Of a stretch of DNA of 64,000 bases, positions 10,001 through 18,084 are shown piece after piece. The position numbers and the translations under genes are program-made. This stretch comes from Acidimicrobiaceae bacterium. Its GTDB lineage: Bacteria > Actinomycetota > Acidimicrobiia > Acidimicrobiales > RAAP-2. The first letter of the stretch is position 1; every line of letters starts with the position of its first letter. Where the stretch lies: NCBI GenBank assembly GCA_003152015.1, contig PLZF01000023.1:1-64000 (forward strand), given 5' to 3'. The notes beneath the pieces are model-generated. The model made no database searches. It was given only the letters and a program-made list of their open reading frames with translations, and was not told the DNA's origin.

Positions 10001-10134
10001 AGCACGACCGGGTCACCATCATCTGCCATGCGCCCCTTCTCGTACGCGTCGCTGATCGGGCACCGGCATCGTGCGAGCCCGGTGGTACCACTTTCCCTCT
10101 GAAGACGTTCCCCACTCAGCGGAGCCAACGATGA
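7081..10134 (+). CDS. HAD phosphatase/phosphomutase-like domain fused to a GH65 disaccharide phosphorylase
   Basis: 1017 aa in two parts. Residues about 40-300 are a HAD-family domain opening with the nucleophile motif VFDWDGTAV and ending near GGDEFGSIGG. Residues about 330-1000 are a glycoside hydrolase family 65 enzyme: GNGFVGTRGS, AYAGHVFWDADVFVLP, and the catalytic-acid motif GVMGPDEYHE, then an ARLDLDDL and MGGVWHAL region. GH65 enzymes phosphorolyse trehalose, maltose, kojibiose or nigerose to beta-glucose-1-phosphate, and a fused HAD part would suit handling of the sugar phosphate. Exact substrate is not readable. The stop overlaps the ATG of the universal stress gene (ATGA), so the two are translationally coupled. 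The true start could be a later GTG (ALHETFEAIVF). Confidence 0.85.
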   Translation: MQTLIERSRANPNIGRLTVSDPARRSILGGHGTDVALHETFEAIVFDWDGTAVPDRQADASGVRERIEALCAAGVHVIVVTGTHVGNIDDQLRARPQGRGQLYVCCNRGSEVFAFTGNGPKLVLQRTASPEEDRALDRAAERTVERLRTRGIEAKVVSERINRRKIDLIPVPAWADPKKADIALLAEAVTTRLASVGIANLAEVVALAADVSRGAGLADPRITSDVKHVEIGLTDKSDSAHWAADWLSQRGITGELVLIGGDEFGSIGGVVGSDSLMMVDAFTRAVVVSVGVEPGGVPHGVLHVGSGPKRFIELLDEQLSRRTALRVPNIDLDPAWVIPLPTTRAKERVAEALGALGNGFVGTRGSREEDGQGTAPLFLVNGVYTQDGHLLPGPNWTGLERPGVDRRHSERRLLDLRGGTLVRFGNEGSGGRSMRFVSVSSPHALALRAEAPEAHLQPGDPLRPPRDAADFEGEEHGCMFGARTGRAGAEIAVAARDRVVTTAGRRVVERLAAWVVAPTGKNRLDDAYDRLAQVEAMGFDTLLAEHRAAWACRWDDAEVVIEGDPEAELAARFAVFHLLNAAADTGEAAVGARGLTGNAYAGHVFWDADVFVLPVLTAIRPAAARAMLEYRIRRLPAARAAAEDQGLCGARFPWESAGDGSDVTPHLVRGQHNELIPIGTGSQEEHIVADVAWAAAHFAAWTGDTDFLARAGRELLIDTARYWASRIRTDADGNGHLNGVMGPDEYHELVDDNAYTNVMARWNLRRGAELLFRSGDTDTAATWRALAKGLVDGWSPQRGLYEQFAGYFELEPLLMSQVAPPPVAVDVLLGAKRVAGSQLIKQADVLMLHHLVPEEVVDGSLASCMAFYEPRTAHGSSLSPAIHASLLARVGEPDRALEMFRLAARLDLDDLTSTTAEGLHLATMGGVWHALAFGFLGVRAEGGMLAINPCLPDAWRALGLKFRFGGQPIGIRAEHDRVTIICHAPLLVRVADRAPASCEPGGTTFPLKTFPTQRSQR

Positions 10135-10931
10135 GCATCATCCTTGCCGCGCTCGACACCTCTACTGCCGCCCGACCAGTGATGGAGACGGCCATGCGAA
10201 TCGGCCAGTTGACCGGGGCGGATGTGCAGGCGGTCCATGTGCGCGGCGGCCCGCTGGAGTCGGTCGATGCACCTGAATCGCTTGCGGCGCGCAGCGAGGT
10301 ACCGTTCAGACTGCTGGAGGGTCCTGTGGGGCCTGCTGTGTTGGCCGCGGCAGGTGCGCCAGACGTGATTGCTGTCGTCATCGGCGCCCGGGCTACGCCC
10401 GACGGTCGTCGTCCGGTCGGAGATACGGCGCGGCGCATCCTCGAGAACGCGGTAAGGCCGGTTGTGGTGGTGCCTCCCGAGGCAGTCTCTCCTGGCCTCA
10501 TTCAGCGACTGTTGGTGCCACTCGAGGGCACTGAGGTGTCCTCACGACCGGTGCTCCAGCGATTGTGGCCGCTGCTGGTCGCCGACATAGAGCTGGTGGT
10601 GCTCCACGTGTTCACTGACACAACCTTGCCCGCCATGTTGGATCGCCCTGAGTACGACCTGGAAATCTTGGGAAGAGAGTTCCTAAGCCGGCACTGTCCC
10701 CATGCGAGTTACATCGAGCTCCGAACGGGTCCGGTTGCCACTCGGGTTGCCGAGGTGTCCGAGGAGCACGACACCGACCTGATCGTCTTGAGCTGGTCTC
10801 AGAGCCCCGCGCCCGGAAGGGCCCGAGTCGTTAGAGAAGTACTTAGTGGCTCGGCGATTCCCGTTCTACTGCTCCCCGACTCGCCCTACAACGTCGATGA
10901 CCCAGCTGGCCCTATGCGGGTGCCGAGTTAG
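10131..10931 (+). CDS. Universal stress protein, two Usp domains
   Basis: 266 aa from the ATG that overlaps the GH65 stop. Two tandem UspA-like halves are visible: one beginning IILAALDTS and ending near NAVRPVVVVP, and a second beginning RLLVPLEGT and ending GSAIPVLLLP. The first half lacks a clear GxxG-9-G(S/T) nucleotide loop (VIGARATPDGR), and the second has LSWSQSPAPGRARVVRE in place of it, so ATP binding is uncertain. Coupling to a sugar phosphorylase and closeness to a second Usp gene and two P-type ATPases point to a stress or dormancy response rather than housekeeping. Confidence 0.8.
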   Translation: MSIILAALDTSTAARPVMETAMRIGQLTGADVQAVHVRGGPLESVDAPESLAARSEVPFRLLEGPVGPAVLAAAGAPDVIAVVIGARATPDGRRPVGDTARRILENAVRPVVVVPPEAVSPGLIQRLLVPLEGTEVSSRPVLQRLWPLLVADIELVVLHVFTDTTLPAMLDRPEYDLEILGREFLSRHCPHASYIELRTGPVATRVAEVSEEHDTDLIVLSWSQSPAPGRARVVREVLSGSAIPVLLLPDSPYNVDDPAGPMRVPS

Positions 10932-10948
10932 GAGCACATCGCCAACAC

Positions 10949-13639
10949 TTACGGTGAGCCGTGACGGGTGGCCGGGGCTCTGGAGCTGTTTGTGGCCGCC
11001 GATCCGTGGACAGCGTGGTGGACGAAGCGGGCTGCCCGGCGCCGCACATGTCGCTCCAACCGCTCGTCGTAGGTGGAGGCAGGCCCGTGGGTCCGAGCAT
11101 GGGGTATGCGGTAAAAACGAGTCTTCGCCAACTCGACAAGCAGTAGGTAGACAACGACCATCCCGAACAGCAACAGGAAGAAGGTCACTGGCAGCGGTGT
11201 GAAGCCCAGCAGCCCGGCGAGCGGCGTGTACGGCAGGACGGCACCGACCAGGGCCGCTCCGGTCGGGACGAGCAGCATCGGCAGGCTAGGTCGACTCCGG
11301 AGGAACGGGACTCGCCGGGTCCGGATGACATAGACGACCAGCGTCTGGGTGGCGATCGACTCGACGAACCAACCAGTCCTGAACTCGGTGTGGCCGGCGT
11401 GGAGCAGGGACAACATCACCCAGAAGGTGAGGAAGTCGAAGATCGAGCTGACAGGACCGAACACGGACATGAAGCGCCGGATGAACGCCATGTCCCAGGC
11501 CGCCGGCCGGGCCAGCGTCTCGGGGTCAACCTGGTCGGTCGGGAGCACCAACTGCCCAGCATTATAGAGCAGGTTGTTGAGCAGGATCTGCGTTGGGAGC
11601 ATCGGCAGGAACGACAGAAACAGCGAGGCACCGGCGGCGCTGAACATGTTCCCAAAGTTCGATGAGGTGGCCATGAGGACATACTTCATCGTGTTGGCGA
11701 AGATGCGGCGGCCTTCCATGACCCCTTCCGCAAGCACGCCGAGATCCTTGTCGAGGAGCACCACGTCGGCGGCGTCCTTGGCCACATCGGTACCCGAGTC
11801 CACCGAGATACCAACGTCCGCGTTGTGGAGCGCTACTGCGTCGTTTACCCCGTCGCCCAGGAATGCCACATCCTTTCCGGTACGGCGGGCCACCTTGATG
11901 ATGCGCGATTTCTGATCGGGACCGATCCGGGCGAACACCGTCGTGGTCACGATCGCATCAGCGAGCTGCTCATCTTCGAGCAGACCGATCTCGACGCCGG
12001 TGAGCACCCCTCTGCTCGGGAGCCCGATGTCAGAGCACACCTTGGCCGCCACGAGTCCATTGTCCCCGGTGATGATCTTGACCTCGACCCCCAGCCGACG
12101 GAGCTGGGTGATGGCGGAACCTGCGTCAGCTTTCGGCCGGTCGGCGAACGTCAGGTAGCCGACCAAGTCCAGCCCCTGTTCGTCCTCGTTGGTGAGCACA
12201 GCCACCTCGTCGACCGGGCGGGCAGCCACGGCCACCACCCGGGCTCCCTCGGAGAACAACGCCTCCAGTACCGCCCGAGCCCCGTCGGGTACCTCGAGAC
12301 ACCGCTCCAGTACGGCCTCGGGCGCGCCCTTCGTGATGATGAGTCGGCGTCCCACGGGGTCCTTGACCAGCATCGAAGCCATCTGCCGCTCGTGGTCGAA
12401 CGGAAGGACGCCTAGTCGTTGGTAGCTGCCGGCCTCCGTCGCCCCCTCCATTCCCCGTGCGGCCATGGGGGCCGACCACAGGGCCTGGTCGAGTGTGTTC
12501 CCCCCGACGGGTCCTACGTTGGACAGCGTCGCTTCGTTGCATACCAACCCGAGCAACAGCGGGCGGTTGCTGTCCTGTCCGGCAACGTCAAGCGCTCGCT
12601 CGAAGGTGATCGCCCCTTCGGTGAGGGTTCCCGTCTTGTCGGTGAAGAGGACCTCGATGTTGCCCAGGTCCTCGATGGCTACCAATCGCTTCACCAGCAC
12701 CTTCTTCGCGGCGAGGGCCCGCGATCCGGCCGAAAGGCTTACTGTCACGATCGCCGGCATCATCTCTGGAGCGATCCCCACAGCGATGGCCAGCGAGAAC
12801 AGCAGTGCGTCGATCAGGGGACGTGACAGTGCCACGTTGACGACGAAGATGAATGCCGTAAGCACGGCGGCAACGACGAATAGGAAACGCGAGAACCGAG
12901 AAAGGCCTGCCTCAAAGGCGGTCTGGGTCGGCCGCTCGGACAGCCCCGCGGCGATCTCTCCGAAGGCCGTGCGCCCTCCGGTCCGGACCACCACGCCGAG
13001 GGCCGATCCCTGGTGGACGATGGTGCCGAGAAAGGCGCAGCCTGGCTGGTCCGGCTGGCGTTCCGTGACGGGTCCCACGAACTTCGCCACGGGCATCGAC
13101 TCTCCGGTCAGCACACCTTCGTCGCACTCGAGCTCGTCCACCTCCAGTAAGCGGATATCGGCCGGCACGAGGGTGCCGATGCGAAGCCAGACCACGTCGC
13201 CGGGAACGAGATCGGCTACCGGAACCCGGTATGTCTGTCCATCTCTCCGGACCTCGGCCAACTGTCGGATCTTGGCGCGAAGGGCCGCCATCGCCACTTG
13301 GGCCCGGTACTCGTTGAAGAAGCCCAAGCCGACGCTGACGACGACGATCACCGCGATGATCACCGCGTTCGTGGCGCCACCGGTTAGCCCCGAAACCAAC
13401 GCCGCCCCAAGGAGGAGGAGTAGGATCGGGTTCCGGACTTGGCGAAACAGGACGCTGGTGGCCCGCACCTGATGGGTGCCAAGGATGTTCGGGCCGACCT
13501 GCCGCAGCCGGTCGGCCGCCTCGCCAGTCGACAGCCCCCCGAGGCCGCTGCCCAGACGAGCGAGTACCTCGTCGGGCGGAAGTCCGGCGGCCACGGCCAG
13601 GTCCAGCTCCGCCATGGGCACTCCGGCGACGGTCGACAT
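10949..13639 (-). CDS. mgtA: Magnesium-transporting-type P-type ATPase (P3A, MgtA/MgtB-like)
   Basis: About 896 aa. It has an N-terminal cation-ATPase domain (GLSTGEAADRLRQVGPN), the actuator TGES motif, MAPE-like IAPEMMPAIV in TM4, FTDKTGTLTEG with the phosphorylated Asp, MLVK...TKGAPE nucleotide-binding elements, and FLGDGVNDAVAL. Six C-terminal membrane segments follow, as in P3A pumps. The IAPEMMP segment and overall length fit MgtA/MgtB better than calcium or heavy-metal pumps. Function is inward Mg2+ (possibly Ni2+) transport across the inner membrane. The C-terminal tail after about residue 860 is Arg/His-rich and not conserved. The first start (GTG at 13645) is only two codons upstream of the ATG used. 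It converges on the Usp gene at 10931. Confidence 0.85.
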   Translation of the reverse strand: MSTVAGVPMAELDLAVAAGLPPDEVLARLGSGLGGLSTGEAADRLRQVGPNILGTHQVRATSVLFRQVRNPILLLLLGAALVSGLTGGATNAVIIAVIVVVSVGLGFFNEYRAQVAMAALRAKIRQLAEVRRDGQTYRVPVADLVPGDVVWLRIGTLVPADIRLLEVDELECDEGVLTGESMPVAKFVGPVTERQPDQPGCAFLGTIVHQGSALGVVVRTGGRTAFGEIAAGLSERPTQTAFEAGLSRFSRFLFVVAAVLTAFIFVVNVALSRPLIDALLFSLAIAVGIAPEMMPAIVTVSLSAGSRALAAKKVLVKRLVAIEDLGNIEVLFTDKTGTLTEGAITFERALDVAGQDSNRPLLLGLVCNEATLSNVGPVGGNTLDQALWSAPMAARGMEGATEAGSYQRLGVLPFDHERQMASMLVKDPVGRRLIITKGAPEAVLERCLEVPDGARAVLEALFSEGARVVAVAARPVDEVAVLTNEDEQGLDLVGYLTFADRPKADAGSAITQLRRLGVEVKIITGDNGLVAAKVCSDIGLPSRGVLTGVEIGLLEDEQLADAIVTTTVFARIGPDQKSRIIKVARRTGKDVAFLGDGVNDAVALHNADVGISVDSGTDVAKDAADVVLLDKDLGVLAEGVMEGRRIFANTMKYVLMATSSNFGNMFSAAGASLFLSFLPMLPTQILLNNLLYNAGQLVLPTDQVDPETLARPAAWDMAFIRRFMSVFGPVSSIFDFLTFWVMLSLLHAGHTEFRTGWFVESIATQTLVVYVIRTRRVPFLRSRPSLPMLLVPTGAALVGAVLPYTPLAGLLGFTPLPVTFFLLLFGMVVVYLLLVELAKTRFYRIPHARTHGPASTYDERLERHVRRRAARFVHHAVHGSAATNSSRAPATRHGSP

Positions 13640-13692
13640 CAGCACAGGATCCTCGGGAACAGTACCTATCGCCAGAGCCCTTCGGTGAACCC

Positions 13693-13707
13693 GTGACCTT
13701 CGGGCCT
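13693..13707. promoter_or_regulatory. Possible DosR/OsdR-like box upstream of the MgtA-type ATPase
   Basis: GTGACCTTCGGGCCT, 54 bases upstream of the ATPase start on the minus strand, partly fits the G(G)GAC-N5-GNCCC palindrome of DosR-family response regulators. It shares its first nine bases with the site at 7031. Listed as a candidate only. Confidence 0.25.
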
Positions 13708-13922
13708 ATCAGGGCAGTCGCGGCAATGGCCACTGACCTCGGCAAGATCGCCCTCAACCAGTAGTGAGACCTGGTGTCCGAATAACGGTCCCCACCGACA
13801 GCCCTGTGGCCGTCTCCGTCCAACAGCCGATGGGGACCTTGGATCGTGGAGGCGTTTCTGGCGCCTTGACGCCATGACGCGATTTTCCATCACCACCGGT
13901 GACTCGGAATCGCGCGTGACGA

Positions 13923-14346
13923 TCATCGTCCTTCTCTCCCCATCGGCACGATCACCAACGGAACGGCGGCATGCTCTACCAGCTCGTGGCTGGTGCTCCC
14001 GAGGAGGAGCCCGGCGTGTACCCCCCTGTCCACGCGAACCAACCAGCAGCAGGTCGGCGGCAATGGGAGCAACCGCTGCTCGAAGGAGCACCGAGCACAG
14101 ATCGCCGTCAGATCGGTGCCAGCGGACCCGAGCGGGATCGAGTCCAGTCTCTCTGGTGAGCCCTCGCACGGTCTTTTCGAGCTCGGCGGCCACCTTTCGG
14201 TTAGTGGCATGTTCGAGCAGACCGACGGCATGGACGACGAAGACGCGAGCATCGACCTGTCTCGCCAGCTCGAAGGCCCAGCGCACTGCGGCTTCTGCGT
14301 CGGGCGACCCGTCGAAGCCGACCGCGATCGTCTGAAGCGGGGTCAT
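13923..14346 (-). pseudogene. Universal stress protein, single frameshift
   Basis: From ATG 14346 the protein starts MTPLQTIAVGFDGSPDAEAA, a textbook UspA beginning, and proceeds to DLLLVGSRGQGG. There the frame is lost in a run of six G. Removing one base restores VHAGLLLGSTSHELVEHAAVPLVIVPMG, which completes the nucleotide-binding loop (GSRGQ...GLLLGSTS) and the final strand, ending at 13923. So the gene is one base away from a complete, canonical ATP-binding Usp of about 140 aa. The break is either a real homopolymer slippage (possibly reversible) or a sequence error. Its neighbour is the divergently placed MgtA-type pump. Confidence 0.75.
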
Positions 14347-14586
14347 TGGAGACGCCCCTCGGATGGGGCGAAGTCCTCGGCTCGGCGGAGTGCCTCGACC
14401 CGTTCGGTCCGGGCTTGATGCACCATCTCTGTTCCCGGGCCACCACATGTTGGGTCCTCGGGCTGGTTGAAGCCACCGAGGGGGGAGCCAACAACATGGG
14501 GAAGGCTGTGGCCAGTAGGTTCATCGGCCTCTTGATCGTCGAGGAATGGATCTACCATGCCGCCGGAGCGGCAGGCTACAAGGGCC

Positions 14587-15375
14587 TCACGATAGCGGTT
14601 GCGGCCGCTCGTAGATAGGTATGCCGTGCGAGACGGTGCGTATGATCTCAATGTCACGCAGTTCCATCGCGTCGACCTTCAGCGGATTCCTGTTGAGGAT
14701 CACCAGGTCCGCAAGTTTGCCTGCGCGTAGTGAACCCTTCGTGCCCTCCTCACCGTATTGATAGGCAGCGTCGATGGTGACCGCTTGCAGCGCGGCCTCG
14801 ACAGGTACGCGCTGCTCCGGCCCAAGGACCTTGCCGCTGAGTGTGAGGCGGTTGACGGCAGACCAAATGAGAACCATTGATCGGATAGGCGCAACCGGAG
14901 AGTCGTTGTGCAAGCTGAAGCGAATTTTGCGGCGTCGGGCTGATGCCAGCGGGCTGATGCGCGCGGCACGTTCTGGGCCGAGGACATTGTCGCGATGCCA
15001 GTCACCCCAGTAGTAGGTGTGTGTGACGAAGAACGTTGGCATGATACCGAGACGAGCCATCTCGTCGAGCTGATCTTCCCGGACCATCTGAGCGTGGATC
15101 ATGACAAATTCTCGAGGATCACCACCGCGGGCGTCGCCTCTCGCCGCGGCAGCGGCCCGAATGAACTGTTCGCACGCCGCGTCGCCGTTGGTGTGCGCAA
15201 AAACTGGCCAGCCGAGTTTGTGGAAGTGCGTCACGCTCTCAGTCGCTGTCGCGTCATCCATGGCTGGATACCCGGCGTAGTCCGTGCCCTTACCCTCGGG
15301 GGGTGTGCGATACGGAGACGAGAGCCATGCCGTCTTGCCTTGCGGGGAACCTGAAGGGTCCATAAACTCCCCAAC
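14587..15375 (-). pseudogene. C-terminal half of a YtcJ-like amidohydrolase, truncated next to an IS
   Basis: The frame begins with DPSGSPQGKTAWLS and continues through HTNGDAACEQFIRA, FVTHTYYWGDWH, SLHNDSPVAP and GSLRAGKLADLVILNRNPL. This is the second half of an amidohydrolase-3 (YtcJ-type, usually over 500 aa) metal hydrolase. The entire first half, with the HxH metal ligands, is missing. Homology stops near 15365-15375, immediately before the second IS copy, which places the IS end there. The remnant cannot form the complete binuclear site. The other side of the IS does not continue the gene, so the insertion was accompanied by deletion or rearrangement. Confidence 0.75.
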
Positions 15376-15418
15376 CTGGCTTGACCAGCCCAAACTCGCT
15401 CGGCGAAGCTCATCCTCC

Positions 15419-16480
15419 ATGGCCCTGTCCTTTCTCTACCGTCTCGTCCGGCGCGTCTTCGAGGCCGTTCGTGTCTACCGGTTGGATGCCGCGGCCAAGG
15501 ACGCTGAGATCCTGGTACTTCGCCATCAGCTGAGCGTGCTTCGTCGCCAGGTCGTCCGTCCACGATTCAGCTGGTCCGATCGTGCATTCATCGCTCTCCT
15601 GGCCGGTCTTGTGCCCCGAGAGCGCTGGGGGTCGTTCCTCATCACGCCGGAGACGATCCTCGGCTGGCACCGGTCTCTGGTGAAGAAGCGCTGGACTTAC
15701 CCGCACCGCCAACCAGGTCGTCCATCCCTGGCCAACGAGACCGTGGAGCTGATCTGCCGCCTGGCGAGGGAGAACCCCCGGTGGGGCTACCTCCGGATCG
15801 TCGGCGAGCTCAAGAAGCTCGGTGTCACCGTGTCGAAGACGAGCGTTTCGACAGTGCTGCGCCGTCATTGTCTCCCACCGGCTCCCCGACGAGCGGGTCC
15901 AACCTGGAGCGAGTTTCTCTCTGCCCAGGCCAAGGGCATCGTGGCCACCGGCTTCTTCCATGTCGATACCGTTCTCCTCCGGCGCCACTACGTGCTGTTC
16001 GTGATCGAACTGGAGCGACGTGTCGTGCACGTCCTCGGTGTCACCACCAATCCGAACGGCCCATGGGTAACCCAGGTGGCGCGCAACTTCGCCGCCGACC
16101 TCGAAGATGCCGGACGACGTTTCCGGTTCCTCATCCGCGACCGGACACCAAGTTCACGAGGAGCTTCGACGAGGTGTTCGCCTCGATCGGTTTCGAGACC
16201 ATCCGCACGCCGGTGCGCTCACCGGGTGCGAACGCATACGCGGAGCGGTTCGTGCGTACCGTCCGCCAGGAGTGCCTCGACCAGCTACTCGTCGTATCAT
16301 GACGACACCTCGAATCGGTGCTTGACGAGTACGTCCGGCACTACAACGAAGCACGGCCACACCGTGGTCTGCTACTCGCCCAGCCGGTCCCCCCGCCCGG
16401 TTACGGCGATCGGCGGCGGCGCCATCACTCGTCGCGATGTCCTCGACGGCATCGTCCACGAGTACGACTGGGCTGCCTGA
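15419..16480 (+). pseudogene. IS transposase with integrase core, frameshifted (second copy)
   Basis: From ATG 15419 it reads MALSFLYRLVRRVFEAVRVY, continues through LRHQLSVLRR, ENPRWGYLRIVGELKKLGV and the first catalytic region GFFHVDTVLL, to FLIRDR near 16142. There a one-base change shifts the frame; the correct continuation TKFTRSFDEVF, NAYAERFV and RQECLDQLL is in another frame and meets a stop at about 16300. The end (ITRRDVLDGIVHEYDWAA) returns to the first frame. The DDE catalytic triad is therefore split over frames and the copy is probably dead. It is better preserved than the 1.6-kb copy and has the same orientation. Confidence 0.8.
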
Positions 16481-16656
16481 CCACACGTCGCTCACCGGCA
16501 TCCTCGGAAGCGCCACGGCACCTCTACTACCAAGAACTCCGCTCTCGGTCACGGGCTCTACCGCTCGCGCCCGGCAAGCCATCCCCTTGACCCGGAACCC
16601 TCCATCCCTGCTGCACACATCCACAGAAACGGCGCCGCTTCGCGTTCTTGAACCCT

Positions 16657-16896
16657 TCAGGCGCCTTTGAGCCAGTCGTCTGCAAGGCCCCGACGACGAG
16701 CAACCTCCAGGATCAGGGGTTGGACCTCGTCGGGCGGCGTGATCTGGGCGTCGATGTCCTTTGTCGCGACACGTGCTCCGAAGTGCAACATGAGCGCCGC
16801 ACCGCCGACGATGTAGATCCTCGCTCGTCGGTGTTCTCGTTCCAGGACCTTGACGAGCTCGTCGAGTGCGGCTCGGGCATCACCTTCCGAGAGCAT
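16657..16896 (-). CDS. Nucleotidyltransferase-like protein, apparently truncated (partner of HTH gene)
   Basis: 79 aa with the start of a nucleotidyltransferase fold: a YIVGGAALMLHFG loop followed by TKDIDAQI, the G-G...D-x-D pattern. It resembles the AbiEii/DUF6036-type proteins that pair with HTH regulators. Such proteins are normally longer and continue past the RGLADDWL region where this one stops, so the C-terminus is probably lost, likely when the neighbouring IS moved in. Its ATG overlaps the stop of the HTH gene (ATGA), so the two form an operon. Whether the stub has any activity is doubtful. Confidence 0.55.
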   Translation of the reverse strand: MLSEGDARAALDELVKVLEREHRRARIYIVGGAALMLHFGARVATKDIDAQITPPDEVQPLILEVARRRGLADDWLKGA

Positions 16897-17492
16897 CAGG
16901 CACGAGCCAACTCGTCCGCGAGGATGAAGACGCCGTGGCGCCGGAATACCGGCGGGGTCTCCTCGTCGGCAAGCTCACGGAGAGACGCTATATCGGTGAG
17001 ATACCAACGATCGACTCTGCGCTCGGGCTCTTTCACCCATGCCGGCACCGGGATGTCGGCACGCTCGCACGCATCCTCGCTGATCGCCGCCACCAGAGCG
17101 TCATACCTGCTATCGCCGGTGAGCGCAGGGCGGTCGCCGACGAGCTCGGTGAGCCGAATGGACGTGACTGCGCCCAAGTCGTCCGCGAGCTCGAGGCACG
17201 TCCGGAATGCGTTCTCCGTATTGCCGCCCGCCAAGGCCTGGGCGACGCTTCTGGCAGCCTCTTCCGCGCTGACCCGGTGGTCGGCCAACCGGTCGCGGAT
17301 GGTCACCTCAACCCTTAGACCCGCAAGGATCCTTCCAAGCAACGGAAGGCCAGGTTGCTCACGGCCGGACTCGATCCGGGAGATCACCGGCTGGGGAACC
17401 CCCGAGCGCACCGCCAGCGCCCGTTGAGACAGTCCGGCCTTCTCCCGATTCCTTTTCACGAGCGTCGCAGCGATCATCTCCCAGCGGTCCAC
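16896..17492 (-). CDS. XRE-family HTH regulator, probable antitoxin-like partner of a nucleotidyltransferase
   Basis: About 198 aa. A helix-turn-helix lies near the N-terminus (RNREKAGLSQRALAVRSGVP followed by ISRIESG). A roughly 120-aa C-terminal part ends in VKEPERRVDRWYLTDIASLRELADEETP and is a mostly alpha-helical domain I do not recognise by name. Start choice is uncertain: GTG 17492 and ATG 17477 are both just upstream of the HTH, while a start at 17519 would overlap an AT-rich, partly symmetric stretch (GATGATAACTGATC) that looks like an operator. Gene order (HTH then nucleotidyltransferase, overlapping) matches toxin-antitoxin or abortive-infection pairs. Confidence 0.65.
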   Translation of the reverse strand: MDRWEMIAATLVKRNREKAGLSQRALAVRSGVPQPVISRIESGREQPGLPLLGRILAGLRVEVTIRDRLADHRVSAEEAARSVAQALAGGNTENAFRTCLELADDLGAVTSIRLTELVGDRPALTGDSRYDALVAAISEDACERADIPVPAWVKEPERRVDRWYLTDIASLRELADEETPPVFRRHGVFILADELARA

Positions 17493-17546
17493 ATATTGAT
17501 GATAACTGATCCGTATCACATCTGGAGGCTAACTCACCAACTGACG

Positions 17547-17808
17547 ACCTCGGTGCCGATTGAGTCCCGTTGAGGCCCGTGGACCGGATCAACGCCATCG
17601 TCCCCGGCGTGTACCGGCGGCTGTTCACTGGCCCCTGACCAGGGCCGTCTCTCGGGCGGAGAGAATCGGACCCAAGCCGACGACCTCTACGGCCGTCGAC
17701 GTAGCACGCACTGGGTACCGAGGAACCTGCCATTCAGGCCCTTGACCTGGCCTTTCGGGTGGAGGTGAGCGGACTCGAACCGCCGGCCTCTACATTGCGA
17801 ACGTAGCG
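17547..17808. repeat. 262-bp direct repeat, left copy (tRNA-Ala 3' half plus downstream DNA)
   Basis: Nearly identical to 21595-21856 with no gap and only about a dozen mismatches. It comprises the 3' half of a tRNA-Ala(CGC) gene and about 210 bp that lie downstream of it. It also contains a GAGTCCCGTTGAG motif seen again near 17909-17927. The two copies are 4048 bp apart. Confidence 0.9.
17760..17808 (-). pseudogene. 3' half of tRNA-Ala(CGC)
   Basis: Read on the minus strand, this has the TTCGCAA anticodon loop, a T-arm with closed stem GGCGG/CCGCT and TTCGAGT loop, and CACCTCC plus A at the 3' end. The 5' side beyond the anticodon stem diverges: a GCTCAACTGGGG stretch survives but there is no matching D-stem or 7-bp acceptor strand. 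The T-stem changes relative to the intact gene at 21808 are paired (AG to GC), so base pairing is kept. Confidence 0.7.
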
Positions 17809-18084
17809 GTGGCACCCCAGTTGAGCTGGACGTTTGGAAGAAGCCGCTGGTCAGCGACGACTGGGAAGGGCACCGAAGGGCACCGTGGGGCATGCTCGGG
17901 CAGCAGTTGAGTCCCGTTGAGTCCCGTCCAGTGGACAAGACCTCTCGGCTCCAGCCGTTGCGCACTGCCTGGTGTTGGCCGGCAAAACCAGTCACGCTGT
18001 TACCGCTCCTCAAGGCGTCCGATGAGCCGGGTGGCGTGCTCCATGACAGTTGTCAATTGTGAGGCCGCCAGCGATCAGGAGGCA

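Noticed and set aside
13666-13922. Continuation of the Usp frame as a longer fusion protein
   Set aside because: It is the wrong frame after the G-run shift; the restored frame ends normally at 13923.
17547-17808. Small proteins encoded in the 262-bp repeats
   Set aside because: The open frames (about 61 codons) have no conserved features and the repeat is better explained by tRNA flank duplication.
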